NCBI GenBank assembly: GCA_020205615.1 | Contig: CM035173.1 | Span: 31,774,293 to 31,838,292 of the forward strand | Reading direction: 5' to 3' | Source: Panax quinquefolius | Lineage: Eukaryota > Streptophyta > Magnoliopsida > Apiales > Araliaceae | Length of the DNA: 64,000 nucleotides | Part shown: one piece after another, positions 22,649 to 35,099 of the stretch | How the letters are laid out: every line of letters starts with the position of its first letter | Numbering within the stretch: position 1 is the stretch's first letter | Made by a program: the position numbers and the translations under genes | Notes under the pieces: generated by a model | Database searches by the model: none | Told to the model about the DNA's origin: nothing | What the model saw: the letters and a program-made list of their open reading frames with translations, nothing else

Positions 22649-23939
22649 CTCATATTAAATATTTAATACTCTATTAATTTTATCATGCTAGAAGGCTTAA
22701 CGTTCGATATTCCAAATATCTTTGAATGCTTAGGACTTAATATAAAAATTGAGGGTTTGTTATTAATTTGTCTCATCTTGTTTAAGCAGCAGCATATGCA
22801 TATATATATATAAAATACGCGTTATATTAATGAACATGCGAAGCATGTTTGTATAATATATAATATATATATAGTATAAGCATGCACATATAGAATACTA
22901 TATTCTACCCGGATTGATTATGGACTTTTATTCTAGTTTGGTTCTACTAGAGCCACCAAGTGAACCAAAAGGTCAAACCCAGGGTGCAAGAAATAATATT
23001 TAAATATAACTATTACATTTAAACCAGGGCTCCATTACAAATGGGTCTTCAAGCGCTCCTTATTCCTTGATCTCCAATTTTTCAAAATTAATTCTAACTA
23101 TTCCTATTACAAAACTATTTAAAATAAATAGAAACCTTGATCGGAGTCGAGGGAAATGTACATGAGAGGAGATAGAATTTACATTAAGAAAAATTAGAGA
23201 AGGCGAATCTGTGAGACCCCATTTAATAAAACCCATACATTCATGCATCCAACTAAAATAAAATCCAATCGCATTGGTACATAATTCATAATCAATCCCA
23301 TTTATTATCATACACATCACCATATGCATCAATAAATAACATTCATCTCATGAATAATAAACATTTAATATATATATTGATATCATTTAATGGGCAAATT
23401 TAATTAGTATAAAATCTATTTTTGAATCAAAATAAACTCCTTTATTTTAATCCAAATTTAAATCAAAATAAAACTATTTTATTTTAATTTATCTAATTTT
23501 GAATAAAATAAACTATTTTATTTTAATCAAAATCTTTAATCAAAATAAACTCCTTTATTTTAATTAATTATGGAATCCAATTCCATATATAAAAAAAAAA
23601 ATCTTTTATTAAGGAAACACGGGATTTTCTTTCCTATTCACAAATAAACTCTTTTATTTTGAATAATATGAAATCTATTTCATATCTAAATAAACTCCTT
23701 TATTTAAGGAAAGATCAATTTCAACTCCAATTAGTTATCATGGAATCCAATTCCAACTCTAATTAGTTTTGCATGAAATTCTAATTTTAAAATTAAAATA
23801 AACTTTATAAATTAAAATACTTTTATTTTAATATTAAAATAAACTTTTTATTTTAATATTAAAATAAAATTTTTATTTTAATAATAAAATTATTAAGAAT
23901 ATTATATATATAATAATAATAACAAAACTATTATTTTAT

Positions 23940-23954
23940 TATATATATAATAAA

Positions 23955-24004
<50 letters not shown>

Positions 24005-24090
24005 GTTGCCCAAATATGGAACCGCCATGCATGCATTCCATTTATTTCGTGAGTCTTGTTTTTAGTAGAATCCTTCGCTAGATTGCATAC

Positions 24091-24152
<62 letters not shown>
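23940..24152. repeat. (AT)n microsatellites in copia leader
   Basis: Two long alternating AT runs at about 23957-24000 and 24090-24150, the second much longer than its counterpart near 16890-16925. They are prone to length change and to assembly error. Confidence 0.85.
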
Positions 24153-24155
<3 letters not shown>

Positions 24156-24497
24156 AAACGTTATCTGTTACTTTATCTTTTATTGTGTTGCTTAGGTGAA
24201 TTAAAAAGGTGCTAGTGACCACGTTGCTATGAAGCTAGATTAAATAGCCCCTTTTTTATTGCCTTTTAAAAAAAAAAAACTAACGTGGCCATATATATTG
24301 AAATTCTTGATTTCAAAATTAAAGATTTTGCAACTTTATGTACTTACGAAACCTTTTTTTTTTTTTAGGTTATTTATTTTTTTTTTTATTTCTTTATTAA
24401 ATTTTATACAATAAAAAATATGCCCAATTAAATTGTTCTAAACACATATCAATATACATATCAAATTTGAAACAATTAATAATTGCGATAAAGGTTT

Positions 24498-24508
24498 GGC
24501 TCGATGCC
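24498..24508 (-). other. copia primer binding site
   Basis: GGCATCGAGCC on the minus strand, two bases inside the 5' LTR end at 24511. It is similar to the initiator tRNA-Met site. Confidence 0.6.
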
Positions 24509-24510
24509 TT

Positions 24511-26397
24511 TATTAGGTTTTTGTAATATTCATGGCCTTGATCAAATTGCAAAATAATGCTAAGCGTGTAAAAATCAGAGTTTTAAAAATTTTACAAACC
24601 ATATACCCGGATCACCCTTTATGCATAATTATTAATTAAACGAAAAGATAAAGAATAAATCATACCCTTGAAGATCGAGCTTCCTCGGGTACAAGTTCAC
24701 CTCCAAATCCTTTCGCGTTCAATCTTGAATCCACCGGGTTTGGTTCCTTCCTTTGATCAACGTTAGCCACCCAAATGTTTGGCCTCTAGAGGTGATCCAC
24801 CAAGGAAGAAGAAAATTCAAGAAGATGGGTGTTTATGGCTCAACCCTAGTTTTCTATCTCTATAGAAAAGGCATACTCCCAACAACTTGGAATTATTACG
24901 TACTTTGTTAAAGTCAACAACTCATACCACCCATAATAAGACTCCTCTTATTTATAGATGTGGGCAACCCACCTTAACAATTAAGGAATTGGGTTTTAAT
25001 TAATTAATTCTTTTAATTAATTAAGCTCCCTAATCTTATTAGGGATAATTAATTAAACTCCTTTAACTAATTTTCCTTCCTAATCCAATTAGGAATAAAT
25101 GAAGTACTTATATTAAATTAATTCCTAAACTCTTTTAGAAATTAAAATAATAATAATTGTAATAATATTAATAAGACTCCTCTTATTAATTTTTATTTAA
25201 TATTTCTAAAATATTAAATAATAAATATTAAGCTATTTAATTTATTCTATCACCATAGATTAAATTAAATATACATAACATATTATTACGATTATGCCAT
25301 TAACTTCTTAAATAATTATTCTTCCTTTTATGGTGTGACCCTTTAGGTTCTCCATATTAAACCTAGGTTGTGAATAAATCAATTAGAACAATTCTAATCT
25401 TATTTAAATAAATAAATTAAATAATTAATTTATTTAAATAAATAATATTTATTCTACAATAGGGATAAGCCTCCCAGCGATCAACGACTTTCCGGATAAT
25501 ATAGATTTCAACATTAATCATTAAAGAACCTTTGAGTAAATAGTTACTTAGTCTACAATTCAATCCTTCCACCATACAATGTCCCAATTAAATATAAGAT
25601 ATGGAATTCTTTGTCAAGTCTTATTTTATTTAATTATATGTATTTCGATCCTTAAATGCACAACTCAAATAATGCAAATTAGAAACTCCTTTCTAATTTC
25701 ATTACGCTTTAACGCCAAGGACTCTTTGGGTTGTCATTTATCGAATCACATAGGACATTTCTCTTCTTTATTAGAAGTGGTAGATTCTTTATTGATCATA
25801 CATTATCTCCATATACAACTTATTATACCCAAGCATACCCTTTGATATACCCTAAGGGTCTTAAGGAATAAGTCAAAGTATAACTCATCATACACAAGAT
25901 ACTATGATGATCTCAAGTCCAAGGATTACTTAGATTACTATCACTACAGAATTCTATTGACAGTGCAAATAAAACTCCATTAGGTATTCCTTAGCGAGCC
26001 AACGTTCAATTGAACTTATTCTCTAATAAGCACCTACATACTTGCTTTAGTGTCTCCACACAAATGATCGTGAGATCAATCATCCTCATCCAATGAAGCA
26101 AGCAACGTATGTACCCAATCTATCCGGATTCACTAATCCCCAATTTAGTAATCCAATGATTGGGAACTATTTTAGTTTTAAGCTTTCTAAGAATTTAGAT
26201 CTCATTAGAATGATCATCATCATTATTCTAAAAGCATTGCTTAAAACTATGGGTTTATCACATATTATAAAACGACATCATGTAGATAATTAAAAGCCTT
26301 TAATAAATTAATACTTTTTATTAATAAATGAATAAGATTGTTACAAAGTATATGCTTTATCATCAAACATGATTGGCTTGTGTGCATACTACTTTCA
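24511..26397 (-). mobile_element. Ty1/copia LTR (5' LTR, right)
   Basis: A 1,887-bp LTR, minus-strand start TGAAAGTAGTATGC at 26397 and end CCTAATA at 24511, where the usual CCTAACA is altered by one base. Its right flank is minus-strand gypsy E1 sequence (CGTGGGACATGCTCC). A TATA box is at 24948-24956. Confidence 0.85.
24948..24956 (-). promoter_or_regulatory. TATA box of copia LTR (right, 5')
   Basis: TATAAATAA on the minus strand, in the block shared with 17715-17723. This LTR is the one positioned to drive the element. Confidence 0.5.
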
Positions 26398-26850
26398 CGT
26401 GGGACATGCTCCTTCTATCCAAGATCTTGACAGTACCTCCTCATACGTTAAGTCTTGGCTATTTCGTCCAGGTTCTAATTCTATAACGTGGTTCGGGTCT
26501 TTCACATATTTACTGAAGTATGAGGATATGTGAAGCACATTATGAACCTGAGACATACTTGGAGGTAACGCAAGTCATAGGCTACATTTTCTACTCGGTC
26601 GAGAATTTGAAATGGACCGATAAATCGTGGATTGAGCTTTCCTCTCTTCCCAAATCTTGTAACTCCCTTCCATGGAGCAACTTCGCAATAATACATGATC
26701 CCCTACACTAAATTCCCGTCCTTTCGATGAAGATCCACATAACTCTTTTGTCGATCTTGTCTTTGTTTGTATCGTTGTCGAATCATTTGGATCTTTTCCG
26801 AGTCATATCGCACCAACTCTCGGGTCCCAACGGTGTTGCTTCACCCACCT
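26398..26850 (-). pseudogene. gypsy E1 integrase C-terminal fragment
   Basis: Minus-strand end of the E1 polyprotein. The open stretch 26502-26696 reads KRGKLNPRFIGPFQILDRV, the GPY/F-type integrase C-terminal module, followed by CFTYPH-like residues (FHVS in intact copies), then the region leading to the chromodomain, which is cut by the copia LTR at 26397. It was contiguous with 29605 before the solo LTR inserted between them. Confidence 0.75.
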
Positions 26851-28085
26851 TGTAAGACCCGAAATTTTTTAAATAAAAGGAATTTCCTTTATTTATTATT
26901 TTGAAATAGTAAGGGTTGATTTGATTAATGTGGATAGTTAGGGGTTAAATACGTAAATATTTCAAAATAAGTAAGTGGTTATAAAATATTCATTTTTTGT
27001 CGGGGAATATTCGTTTGGTCGTGGAATATTAAATCTTGTCAGGGAATATTAAATGCGACCCGGTAGCGACCATGTGTGGGCCCATGTGGAAAGCGATTGG
27101 ATGAGGGAAAGCGACAAAGTTTGGGTGGTTATAAATAACTTGGCGTAGTTATTACTCAATTAATTTGTTGGAATACCGATTGGTTAAAAATACGATGTAC
27201 GCGTGATTGCACACAGAATACACCAGTATTGCAGATTGTTGAATTATTGATCCTTACGTGAAGAAGGCACTACTCGATAATTGTTACGTGTAATTCTTGT
27301 TCAATAGTTTATTTTATTGATTCAATAATTGTTGCGTTGGTATTTTATATTATTGTTGTTTGATAATTGTCACCGCGATGATTTCCCATTATCGGATCAA
27401 TAATTCATATTATTTGAATAATATTATTAGATAACATTATTGGCAATGTCTAGAAAGTTACATCTCAAGGAGAGGTTTGGTCACCTAATTAAGCGCGCCG
27501 AGAAGGAGAGATCCTTATTGGAAGCCCCTCTCTTCTGAGGAACACTTTTGGTCATCATAAATGTGATTACGTAATATTATTTGTGAATAATTAATTATTG
27601 ATTCATATGATAAGAAATATTTATTTTATATGAATATAAATGATGGATTTATTTATGTGGTTATTAATGAAGGAATTAATCTTTGAGATGTTTTATTTGT
27701 ATTACAGCCGGATTGGAGGTATTAAAAAAAAAATCAAATCGGTGTTATTACTGACTTTATTGTGTGAGTTATAATATTTAATCCAAATAGTTGGATCGTT
27801 GTAATTTTTGGATATGTTATACATATATAAGTTGAGTATATGTCCACAAATTTTGAGCCGAATTAAAGATGGGCGTATAATTTATTATGAATTTTAAGAG
27901 GTGACTGATTCGAGAAATTAGGTTATAAATGATTTTGGTGGAAAAATCTAGAATTGGTGGGCCCCACTTTTGGTTGGTGAGAAATGTGCTCAATTGAATT
28001 TTCAAATGTGGTGGGTGGGAATAAGTAGCGAGTAAAGCCATCGTGAGTTTGAGAGTTAAATGCGCTTGGCGTCTTAACATTTTCC

Positions 28086-28094
28086 TATAAATAG
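28086..28094 (+). promoter_or_regulatory. TATA box of solo gypsy LTR
   Basis: TATAAATAG in the conserved LTR block; it would direct transcription rightwards, antisense to E1. Confidence 0.55.
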
Positions 28095-28364
28095 AGGCTA
28101 AGTTAGAATTGAAAAATCACACCGAAACAAGTTTTTCTCTCTCTCTCTATATTATTGGCGTATTTTGTGAGTATTTAGATACTTTGAGAGTTCTTTATTC
28201 AAGACAAGTTTCATTCAAAGACATCACTTTCGACCTTTCCTTGAAGTATTGATTCTTTGAGGTAAGGGATATTATTTTTTTTCGTAATGATATTATTTCT
28301 TCAATATCATTATCTTTGAAATGTTGATCTGAAGTTTTATCAAATTTGGAACTTTTTCATGCCT

Positions 28365-29045
28365 CGGGGTTACTATTCATGAGTTCTTATTCACGAGTTA
28401 CTATTCATGAGTTACTATTCACGAGTTCTTATTCACGAGTACTATTAAGTAAGCGTGAAGATGTTTTTGTGGAATTCTACATTTTTTGGTGTGAGATTCT
28501 TATTCACGATATCACGGCACTTATTCACGATATCTCGCACTATTCATCGAAAAATAAAATTTCTTCTTTTCGTCAAAATATCTATTACGGATACTAGCTT
28601 TGATTGTATCCATGTTTTGATCATTCTTGAATTTTACTTGATGATGATTATTTATGAAGTATTTGTGAACTTCGGATTGTTTAAAGTACGAATCCATAAT
28701 ACTTGTTCTTTTGTTTCTTTGGATTCGTTTTCTTTAAAAATATTTTCATCATCCTCGGTCTTAAATGATGATATTATTGAATATCTTTGGCTGTAGTGCA
28801 AAGATGAATGATTTCTGAAGAATATCTTTGGCTTTTTGTAGTGCAAAGATGAGCAGTGTTTAAATGAACATGACCGATCGTGATGAATATCTTTGGCCTT
28901 TAGTGCAAAGATGAGCAGTGTTGAGATGAACATGATCGATTGATGAATATCTTTGGCCTTTAGTGCAAAGATGAGCAGTGTTGAGATGAACATGACCGAT
29001 TGATGAATATCTTTGGCACTGTAGTGCAAAGATGAATATTTGATT
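28365..29045 (+). repeat. LTR minisatellites in solo LTR
   Basis: TACTATTCACGAG-type array at about 28370-28550 and five units of the 62-bp AATATCTTTGG repeat at about 28775-29045, one more unit than in the two array LTRs. Confidence 0.72.
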
Positions 29046-29604
29046 TGAGATGAATATTGATTGATGTTACGAGGATAAAATATTGATGATGGATTTATTA
29101 AATTCATAGATTATAGTAGATTTCATTCTCTACGTAACTCTTATGAATTATTATTTCATTTGCGAATATTGATCGAAACTTGTTGTCTATTGTATTCTAT
29201 CGATTTTTCCTGTTGGAGACTAACGATAATTTGTTGTATATTATCTTAGTCATAATATTCTTTCTTGGGCTAGTTGAGCTCACCCTTTTCCTTGTTGTTT
29301 CATTTTTCTTCTCGGGGAGGCGAGAATGTGGCGAGTCTTAGTCGGGGGTATGGAATGAAGGTTCTAGAGAGAGTTGTTTAGTAGTCCTCACCATTTTGTA
29401 AAATAATGTATCAATAATTATGATGGGGATTTATTTGCGTGTGGATATTGTCTAGAAGACAATATTATATTTAAACTCACAGTATATATTGTCGTATTTC
29501 ACACGACATTTGTATTATTAAAGTTGTAGTTTGCTTCTTGTACCATGTATTTGGCGACTCAGAATGGGTGTTGTGTATACCTATTTTGGGGGCGTCACAC
29601 ACCT

Positions 29605-30440
29605 CGTCCCAACATACTGGAGAGCGACACTTTCGTCCATATAATGCTTCAAATGGAGCTACACCTATACTTGCACGATAACTGTTGTTGTAGGAGAATT
29701 CCACCGATGGTAAATACTTATCCCAACTTCCCTTCAAGTACAGGACACGAGTCTTAATAAATCTTCAAGAGTTTGAATAGTCCTTCGATTGTCAAAATCT
29801 GTTTGAGGATGGTATGTCGAATCAATCGTAAATCCGTGCCCATAGCTTTTTGCAAGCTAACCCAAAATCTTGAAGTGAATCTTGGGTCACGATCGAAAAC
29901 TATGGATACGGGCATGCCATGCAACCTCACAATCTCATTCACGCACATACTAGCAAGACGTTCAAGTGAATAAGTCTCCGTATCGGCAAGAAATGAGCAG
30001 ACTTGGTTAATCTATCAACAATAACCCAAATAGCATTGATGCCACGAGAAACCGTAGAAGAAGACGCTTGAAATCCATGGTAATGTGTTCCCACTTCCAT
30101 TTCGGAATCTCAAGTGGTTTGCAACGGACCCTTAGGTACCGGATGTTCGCTTTTACACGTTGACAAGTTAAACACATTGAGATAAACTTTGCAATCTCTC
30201 TCTCATATTGTTCCACCAAAATGTATGTCGAAGATCACGATACATTTTAGTACTTCCAGGATGGATTGCAAATGGTGTATTGTGTGCCTCCATCATAATC
30301 TTGTACTTCAAATCAGTCGTTAGGAACACAAAGTCTAGAGTGGACTCAAGTATTCCTTCTTCATCAATTCTCGCTTTGGAATAGCTCCTTCTTGTACTTT
30401 CTTCTTCATACGCATCGCATTTCCGGATTCGGTGGCTTGA
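29605..30440 (-). pseudogene. gypsy E1 integrase (zinc-binding and catalytic core)
   Basis: Minus-strand pieces: YEREIAKFISMCLTCQRVKA (near 30165-30205) for the HHCC zinc domain, WKWEHITMDF in the core (about 30090), [20 protein letters not shown] (29860-29935), and WDKYLPSVEFSYNNSY and ALYGRKCRSPVCWDE (29600-29740). DRDPRF carries a conserved catalytic Asp context. Frames are interrupted between these blocks, but it is better preserved than in units A-C. Confidence 0.75.
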
Positions 30441-31035
30441 GCGACCTTAACTTTTTTCTATTAAAGTTGGCTCTGTCGTATACTTGACATCATCTTTTCG
30501 TTCCGCATATGATCTTCTACTCAACGCGTCATTTACCACGTTCGCCTTTCGGGATGGTATTGAATAGTGTGGTCGTAGTCTTTCAATAGCTTGAGCCAAC
30601 GTCATTGCCGATATTGTGTTCTTTTGAGTGAAGAAATATTTAAGGCTTTTATGGTGCGAATATATCTCCACTTTCTCCCATATAGATAGTGCCTCCATAT
30701 TTTTAGCGAAAACAATCACGCATAACTCTAGATCATGAGTAGGATAATTCCTCTCATACTCTTTAAGTTTTCGCGAGGCATAGGCTATGACTTTCCCACG
30801 TTGCATGAGAACACATCCTAACCCTTTGCTCGAAGCATCACTTTGTAGATAACAAATCCATCAGAACGAGATGGTATTGTTAGAAACAGGTGCGAAATAA
30901 GTCTCTCTTAAGCTCTTGGAAACTCTTCTCGCATTCTTCGCTCCAAACGAATTTTGTATCCTTCCGAGTTATTTGAGTTAATGGAGTAGCGATTCGAGAA
31001 AATCCTTCCACGAATCTCCGATAATAACCGGCTAA
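30441..31035 (-). pseudogene. gypsy E1 RNase H and connection domain
   Basis: The long open stretch 30447-30806 reads [20 protein letters not shown], then the [14 protein letters not shown] motif, where the usual Asp of TDHKSL is His or Ser-His, and ends with [14 protein letters not shown]. The connection part with the YYRRFV-like segment is at about 31000-31030. RNase H removes the RNA strand during cDNA synthesis. Confidence 0.75.
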
Positions 31036-31950
31036 GCCCAAAAGCTACGTCTTGGCCACCGACTTGGTTGCTCCCAACTTTGTATTGCTTCAATCTTCAC
31101 GGATCGGCGGATACTCCATGTTTCGACACCACGTGCCCAAGGAATGCTACTTCCTCAAGCCGAACTCGCATTTCTTCAATTTGGCATATAGTTTGTTTTC
31201 ACGAAGCCTTTGGAGTACCAACTTCAAATGGTGCTCATGATCTTCACGACTTTTGGAATATATGAGGATGTCATCAATAAAAACAACAACGAATCGATCC
31301 AAATATTCCTTGAATACTTGGTTCATCATATCCATGAAAGCCGCAGGAGCATTAGTCAATCAGGAAGACATGACTAAGAATTCATAATGCCCGCATCTAG
31401 AGTTAAAAGGCGGTCTTTGGAATATCCTCGATTCTAATCTTCACTGATGATATCCGAGCGAAGATCGATTTTTGAAAAGAATTGTGCCCTTGCAAGTGGT
31501 CAAACAAGTCATCAATACGAGGTAAAGGATACCTATTCTTGATGGTGACATGGTTCAATTCCGATAGTCGATACAAAAGTCGCATACTCCCGTCTTTCTT
31601 CTTTACAAATAAAGCAGGAGCCCCAAGGAGATGTCTAGGGGCCAGATGAAACCGATGTCCAACAATTCACGTAGTTGGACCTTTAACTCTGAAGTTCAAT
31701 AGGAGCCATTCGATATGGGGTTTTAGAAATGGGCTTTTATCAGTTCAAGATCAATAAAGAATTCAACTTCACGTTACGAGGGTGACCGGGAAGTTCTTTG
31801 GAAATACGTCGGGAAAGTCAATAACAACAGAATATTATTCAAATTTGGCGTGTCTTTATTCAAATCCATAACATGGGCTAAGAAAAGCTTGACATCCGTT
31901 TTTCAATAAGCGAATAGCTTTATGATTAGATATGACGGTGATTGATTTTA
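31036..31950 (-). pseudogene. gypsy E1 reverse transcriptase
   Basis: Minus-strand polymerase with the catalytic segment intact: [15 protein letters not shown] followed by [15 protein letters not shown] (about 31255-31355), where IDD holds the two metal-binding Asp residues. Upstream are [17 protein letters not shown] (about 31500-31550) and a KKKDG-like stretch near 31590. Frameshifts split the domain between about 31360 and 31440 and upstream of 31600. It is the only copy here, besides E2, that keeps this core. Confidence 0.8.
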
Positions 31951-31955
31951 ATGGT

Positions 31956-32417
31956 TTAGTTGCTTGAATTAAATACAACGAGTTGGTTAGGAATATGAAA
32001 ACTAACAACCTTACGAAAACAATCAATTTTGGCATGATGAGTAGTTAACCAATCAATCCCTAAAATCACATCAAAAGCAAGTATCTTTAAAGAGATAAGG
32101 TCGGCAGGTAAGGTAATGGTGCCAACTTGAATCAAACAAGATTTATAAAGCAGTGGATGTGATGAAAGTTTCTCTAGCTGAGTTTCCACAGATAGGTCAA
32201 AGTCTAATTTCTCCGAGTCAAGTTTAAGCGTTGAGACAAAGCGGGAGATAAATGAATGGGTAATACCGGTATCAAGTAAGGTATAAACTTCGCGAGAATT
32301 TATAAATAGCTTACCCATGATCACCTCGTTTGGGTTCCTCGCATTTTGACGATCACAACAAACGCTTCTTCCGGAATCGTTGACTTTGACTTTTACGGGG
32401 ACGATCTTTTGAGTCAC
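31956..32417 (-). pseudogene. gypsy E1 protease
   Basis: A 153-codon open frame on the minus strand with VYTLLDTGITHSFISRF (active-site DTG), then the long linker ending IDWLTTHHAKIDCFRKVVSF and PNQ. This is the longest intact retroelement frame in the window. The residue after DTG is Ile where Ala or Ser is usual. Its initiation codon is arbitrary because it is normally translated as part of the polyprotein. Confidence 0.78.
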
Positions 32418-32429
32418 CGTTCCCCCATT

Positions 32430-33540
32430 GAACTAGGTTTATTCTGCGTCTGATCTCAAAGCGATATGTCCTTCCTTTCCACAATTATTGCATACCTTGA
32501 ATTGTTGTGGGCGGTTTGGACTAATATGTCCCTCTTTTCCGTATTTTAGCATATGATGGGGTGGTCGTTCTCCTCCCTTAGAACCCGATTCTTTATAAGA
32601 CCGTTGTCTTCACACGGTTAGTTGTTAAATCTCCTCTTTTAAAATCTCCTCTAACTCGCTTCTTCTATTTTCATGGCCATGATTACCACCGGAGTGGTTA
32701 CCATTTTTGTCCGTCTGTTTCTTTTCTCCGCTAGTTATCATTTGATACATTGTTCTTTATCTCAGTACGATCTGGTTGTGGTCCCTCGGTTGGTAGTACT
32801 CGTTATCTCGCTCTAATAATTGAGCCCATTTTATAACATCCGAATAGAAGAAAATTTATAAGAAATGAGATACTAACGTATCGGGTTTCAAACCTCTCGA
32901 AACATCCGCGTCATACGTTCCTCATTCTCCACCAAATGAGGTGCAAACACGGATAACTCTGCAAACTTTGCCTCGTCTTTGAGACACCGTCGTGTTGTTT
33001 TGTTCAATCGATGAACTCCACTTCCTTCATACGTATAGCGAACACTTTCGGGAAAGTATTTGTCATTAAATAGCTTCTAAAAGCGTCTCCCAAGACATCT
33101 TTGAGTGAAATTTGGATGGGTACGCTTACTGAGACTCCCACCGAGAATCCTGCGCCTCGCCACGGAACATAAAGGTGGCGAATGGAACCTTCTGTTCCTC
33201 CGTGCATCCCAAGACATCGAATATCTTGGTAATTTGCTTGACCCATGTTTCATGGCATGATCGGATCGGCTTTCCTTTAAATGCAGTGGTCCCAACTCTT
33301 TGAAGCGCTTGGGTTGTGACAACCCGTGAATTGCTATCATTTCTCACGTATTTTGAACACGAGTCTCCTCAAATGCGATTTTTGCATGAGCTCGCAAAAA
33401 ACTTCTAAACATCCCTCGTTCATCATCGCTTTCAATGGTGTTGTTCACAGGGAGGAACATTGCCACTGTTGCACGTTCTCCTCGTTGGTGAGTACAGAGC
33501 GTCTCCACGGTCTCATTTCCATTGTTAATATTCTCGATTC
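32430..33540 (-). pseudogene. gypsy E1 gag with two zinc knuckles
   Basis: Minus-strand gag. N-terminal half: WVKQITKIFDVLGCTEEQKV and PFATFMFRGEA (33140-33250), typical of the retrotransposon gag domain. Next come LGDAFRSYLM (near 33075) and a KEVEF segment near 33015. Near 32470-32540 are two knuckle-like segments with YGKEGHI and CNNCGKEGHIA; the first lacks its Cys pair and the second lacks the final Cys. Frameshifts separate the pieces. Confidence 0.75.
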
Positions 33541-33720
33541 GACATTCTCAAATATTGTCCATAAAACAAGGGTTAATTAAGGAAATCAATATATCACATA
33601 ATATCCCTATATCTTGACAAACTAACAAATAAGCTTAGGTAGGACACACTTTAGCGAAGGATTTACTCGTCTCTCCCCTCCTAGTTCTATTCCCGATCTC
33701 CGCGAGAGATCATATCCTAA

Positions 33721-33732
33721 GCTACGATACCA
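33721..33732 (-). other. primer binding site of E1
   Basis: TGGTATCGTAGC on the minus strand, two bases from the 5' LTR end at 33735; close to TGGTATCAGAGC. Confidence 0.65.
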
Positions 33733-34284
33733 ACCGTGGCGCCCCAAAATAGGGTATACATCACCTATTACGAGTTGTCAATACATGGAATGCGAAACAA
33801 CTACAACTTTATTATTACAACAAGAAAGCGTGAGTTTGAATACAAATATTATCTTACAGACAATATCTATACTCAAATAAATCCTCATCACATTTATTGA
33901 TACATTATTTTATAAAAATGGTGAGGACTACTAAACAATTCTTTCTAAAACCTTCATTCCATACCCCTACTGCGTACTCATTATATTCTCGCCTCACGAG
34001 AAGAAAAAATAGAACAAAAAGGAAAAGGGTGAGCTCAACTAGCTTGATAAAGAATATTATGACTAAGATAATATACAACAAATTACCGTTAGTCTTCAAC
34101 AGGGAAAAATCTAATAGAATACAATAGACAACAAATTTTAAATCAATATTCGCGTGAAATAATAATTCATTAGAAGAGTTAAGTAGAGAATGCAAACTAC
34201 TATCTTCTATGTATGAATTTAAAAGTTCATAAATCTATCTTTTATCCTGTAACATCAATCAATATACATCCGGAATCAAATATT

Positions 34285-34830
34285 CATCTTTGCCTCTGAG
34301 GCCAAAGATATTCATCGATTAGTCATGTTCATCTAAACACTGTTCATCTTTGCTTCTACTACCAAAGATATTCTTCAGAAATCATTCATCTCTGCACTCT
34401 GGGCCAAAGATATTCAATAATATCATCATTTAAGACCGAGGATGATGAAAAATATTTTAAAAAAGCGAATCCGGTGAAACAAAATGACAAGGATTAAGGA
34501 TTAAGGATTCAGTACTTTGTTTTATCCATGTTCAAAAATACCTCAAAAATAATCATAGTGGTGTAAAATTCAAGAATGATCAAAACATGGATACAATCAA
34601 AGCTAGTATCCGAATAGATATTTTGGACAAAAGAAGAAATTTTATTTTTGGTGATGTCAGTATCGTGAATAGTGAATAGGTAGATATCGTGAATAGTCCG
34701 ATATCGTGAATAGTAACCGACACCAAAAGATAGAAATTCCACAAAAAAAATATCTTCACGCTTCGTGAATAGTACTCGTGAATAGTAACTCGTGAATAGT
34801 AACTCGTGAATAGTAACTCATGAATAGTAA
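34285..34830 (-). repeat. LTR minisatellites in E1 5' LTR
   Basis: Reverse-oriented arrays: about three units of the AATATCTTTGG repeat (34285-34415) and the GTGAATAGT (= ACTATTCAC) array at 34665-34830. Confidence 0.7.
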
Positions 34831-35090
34831 TCCCGAGCATGAAAAAGTTCCAAATTTGATAAAAAGTTCAACTAATATTTCAAAGATAATGATATTGAAG
34901 AAATAATATCATTTGAGAAGAAAATAACATCCCTTACCTCGAAAGATTAGTACTTTAATTTGGAATAGGGTATAGTCTTTGAAAGGAACTTTGTACCGTC
35001 TAACAATACTCAAAATACTCACAAGAATATTTCGATAATATAGAGAGAAAACTTGATTTACGGTGTGATTTTCAATTTAACCTAAGCACC

Positions 35091-35099
35091 CTATTTATA
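35091..35099 (-). promoter_or_regulatory. TATA box of E1 5' LTR
   Basis: TATAAATAG on the minus strand in the conserved LTR block. Confidence 0.55.

Larger units (their letters stand above)
22051..24510 (-). mobile_element. Ty1/copia 5' leader (complete)
   Basis: Untranslated leader between primer site (24498-24508) and gag. It is 2,460 bp, AT-rich, and nearly identical to 14860-17282. It has three copies of the 20-bp hairpin motif (22351-22370, 22540-22559, 22629-22648), AT-module repeats (23420-23890) and long (AT)n runs (about 23957-24000 and 24090-24150). No coding sequence is visible. A leader of about 2 kb is known for BARE-1-type elements. Confidence 0.78.
26846..29604 (+). mobile_element. 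Solo gypsy LTR with 5-bp target duplication
   Basis: A 2,749-bp LTR (26851-29599), TGTAAGACCC to GGCGTCACA, of the same family as the array LTRs. It is flanked on both sides by CACCT (26846-26850 and 29600-29604). The sequence around it is minus-strand E1 integrase; removing the LTR and one CACCT restores the continuous coding order (TTCACCCACCT then CGTCCCAACAT). So a full element inserted here in opposite orientation and later lost its internal region by LTR-LTR recombination. Confidence 0.9.

Noticed and set aside
23902..24222. Open frame of repeated Ile-Tyr on the minus strand
   Set aside because: Simple translation of (AT)n microsatellites.
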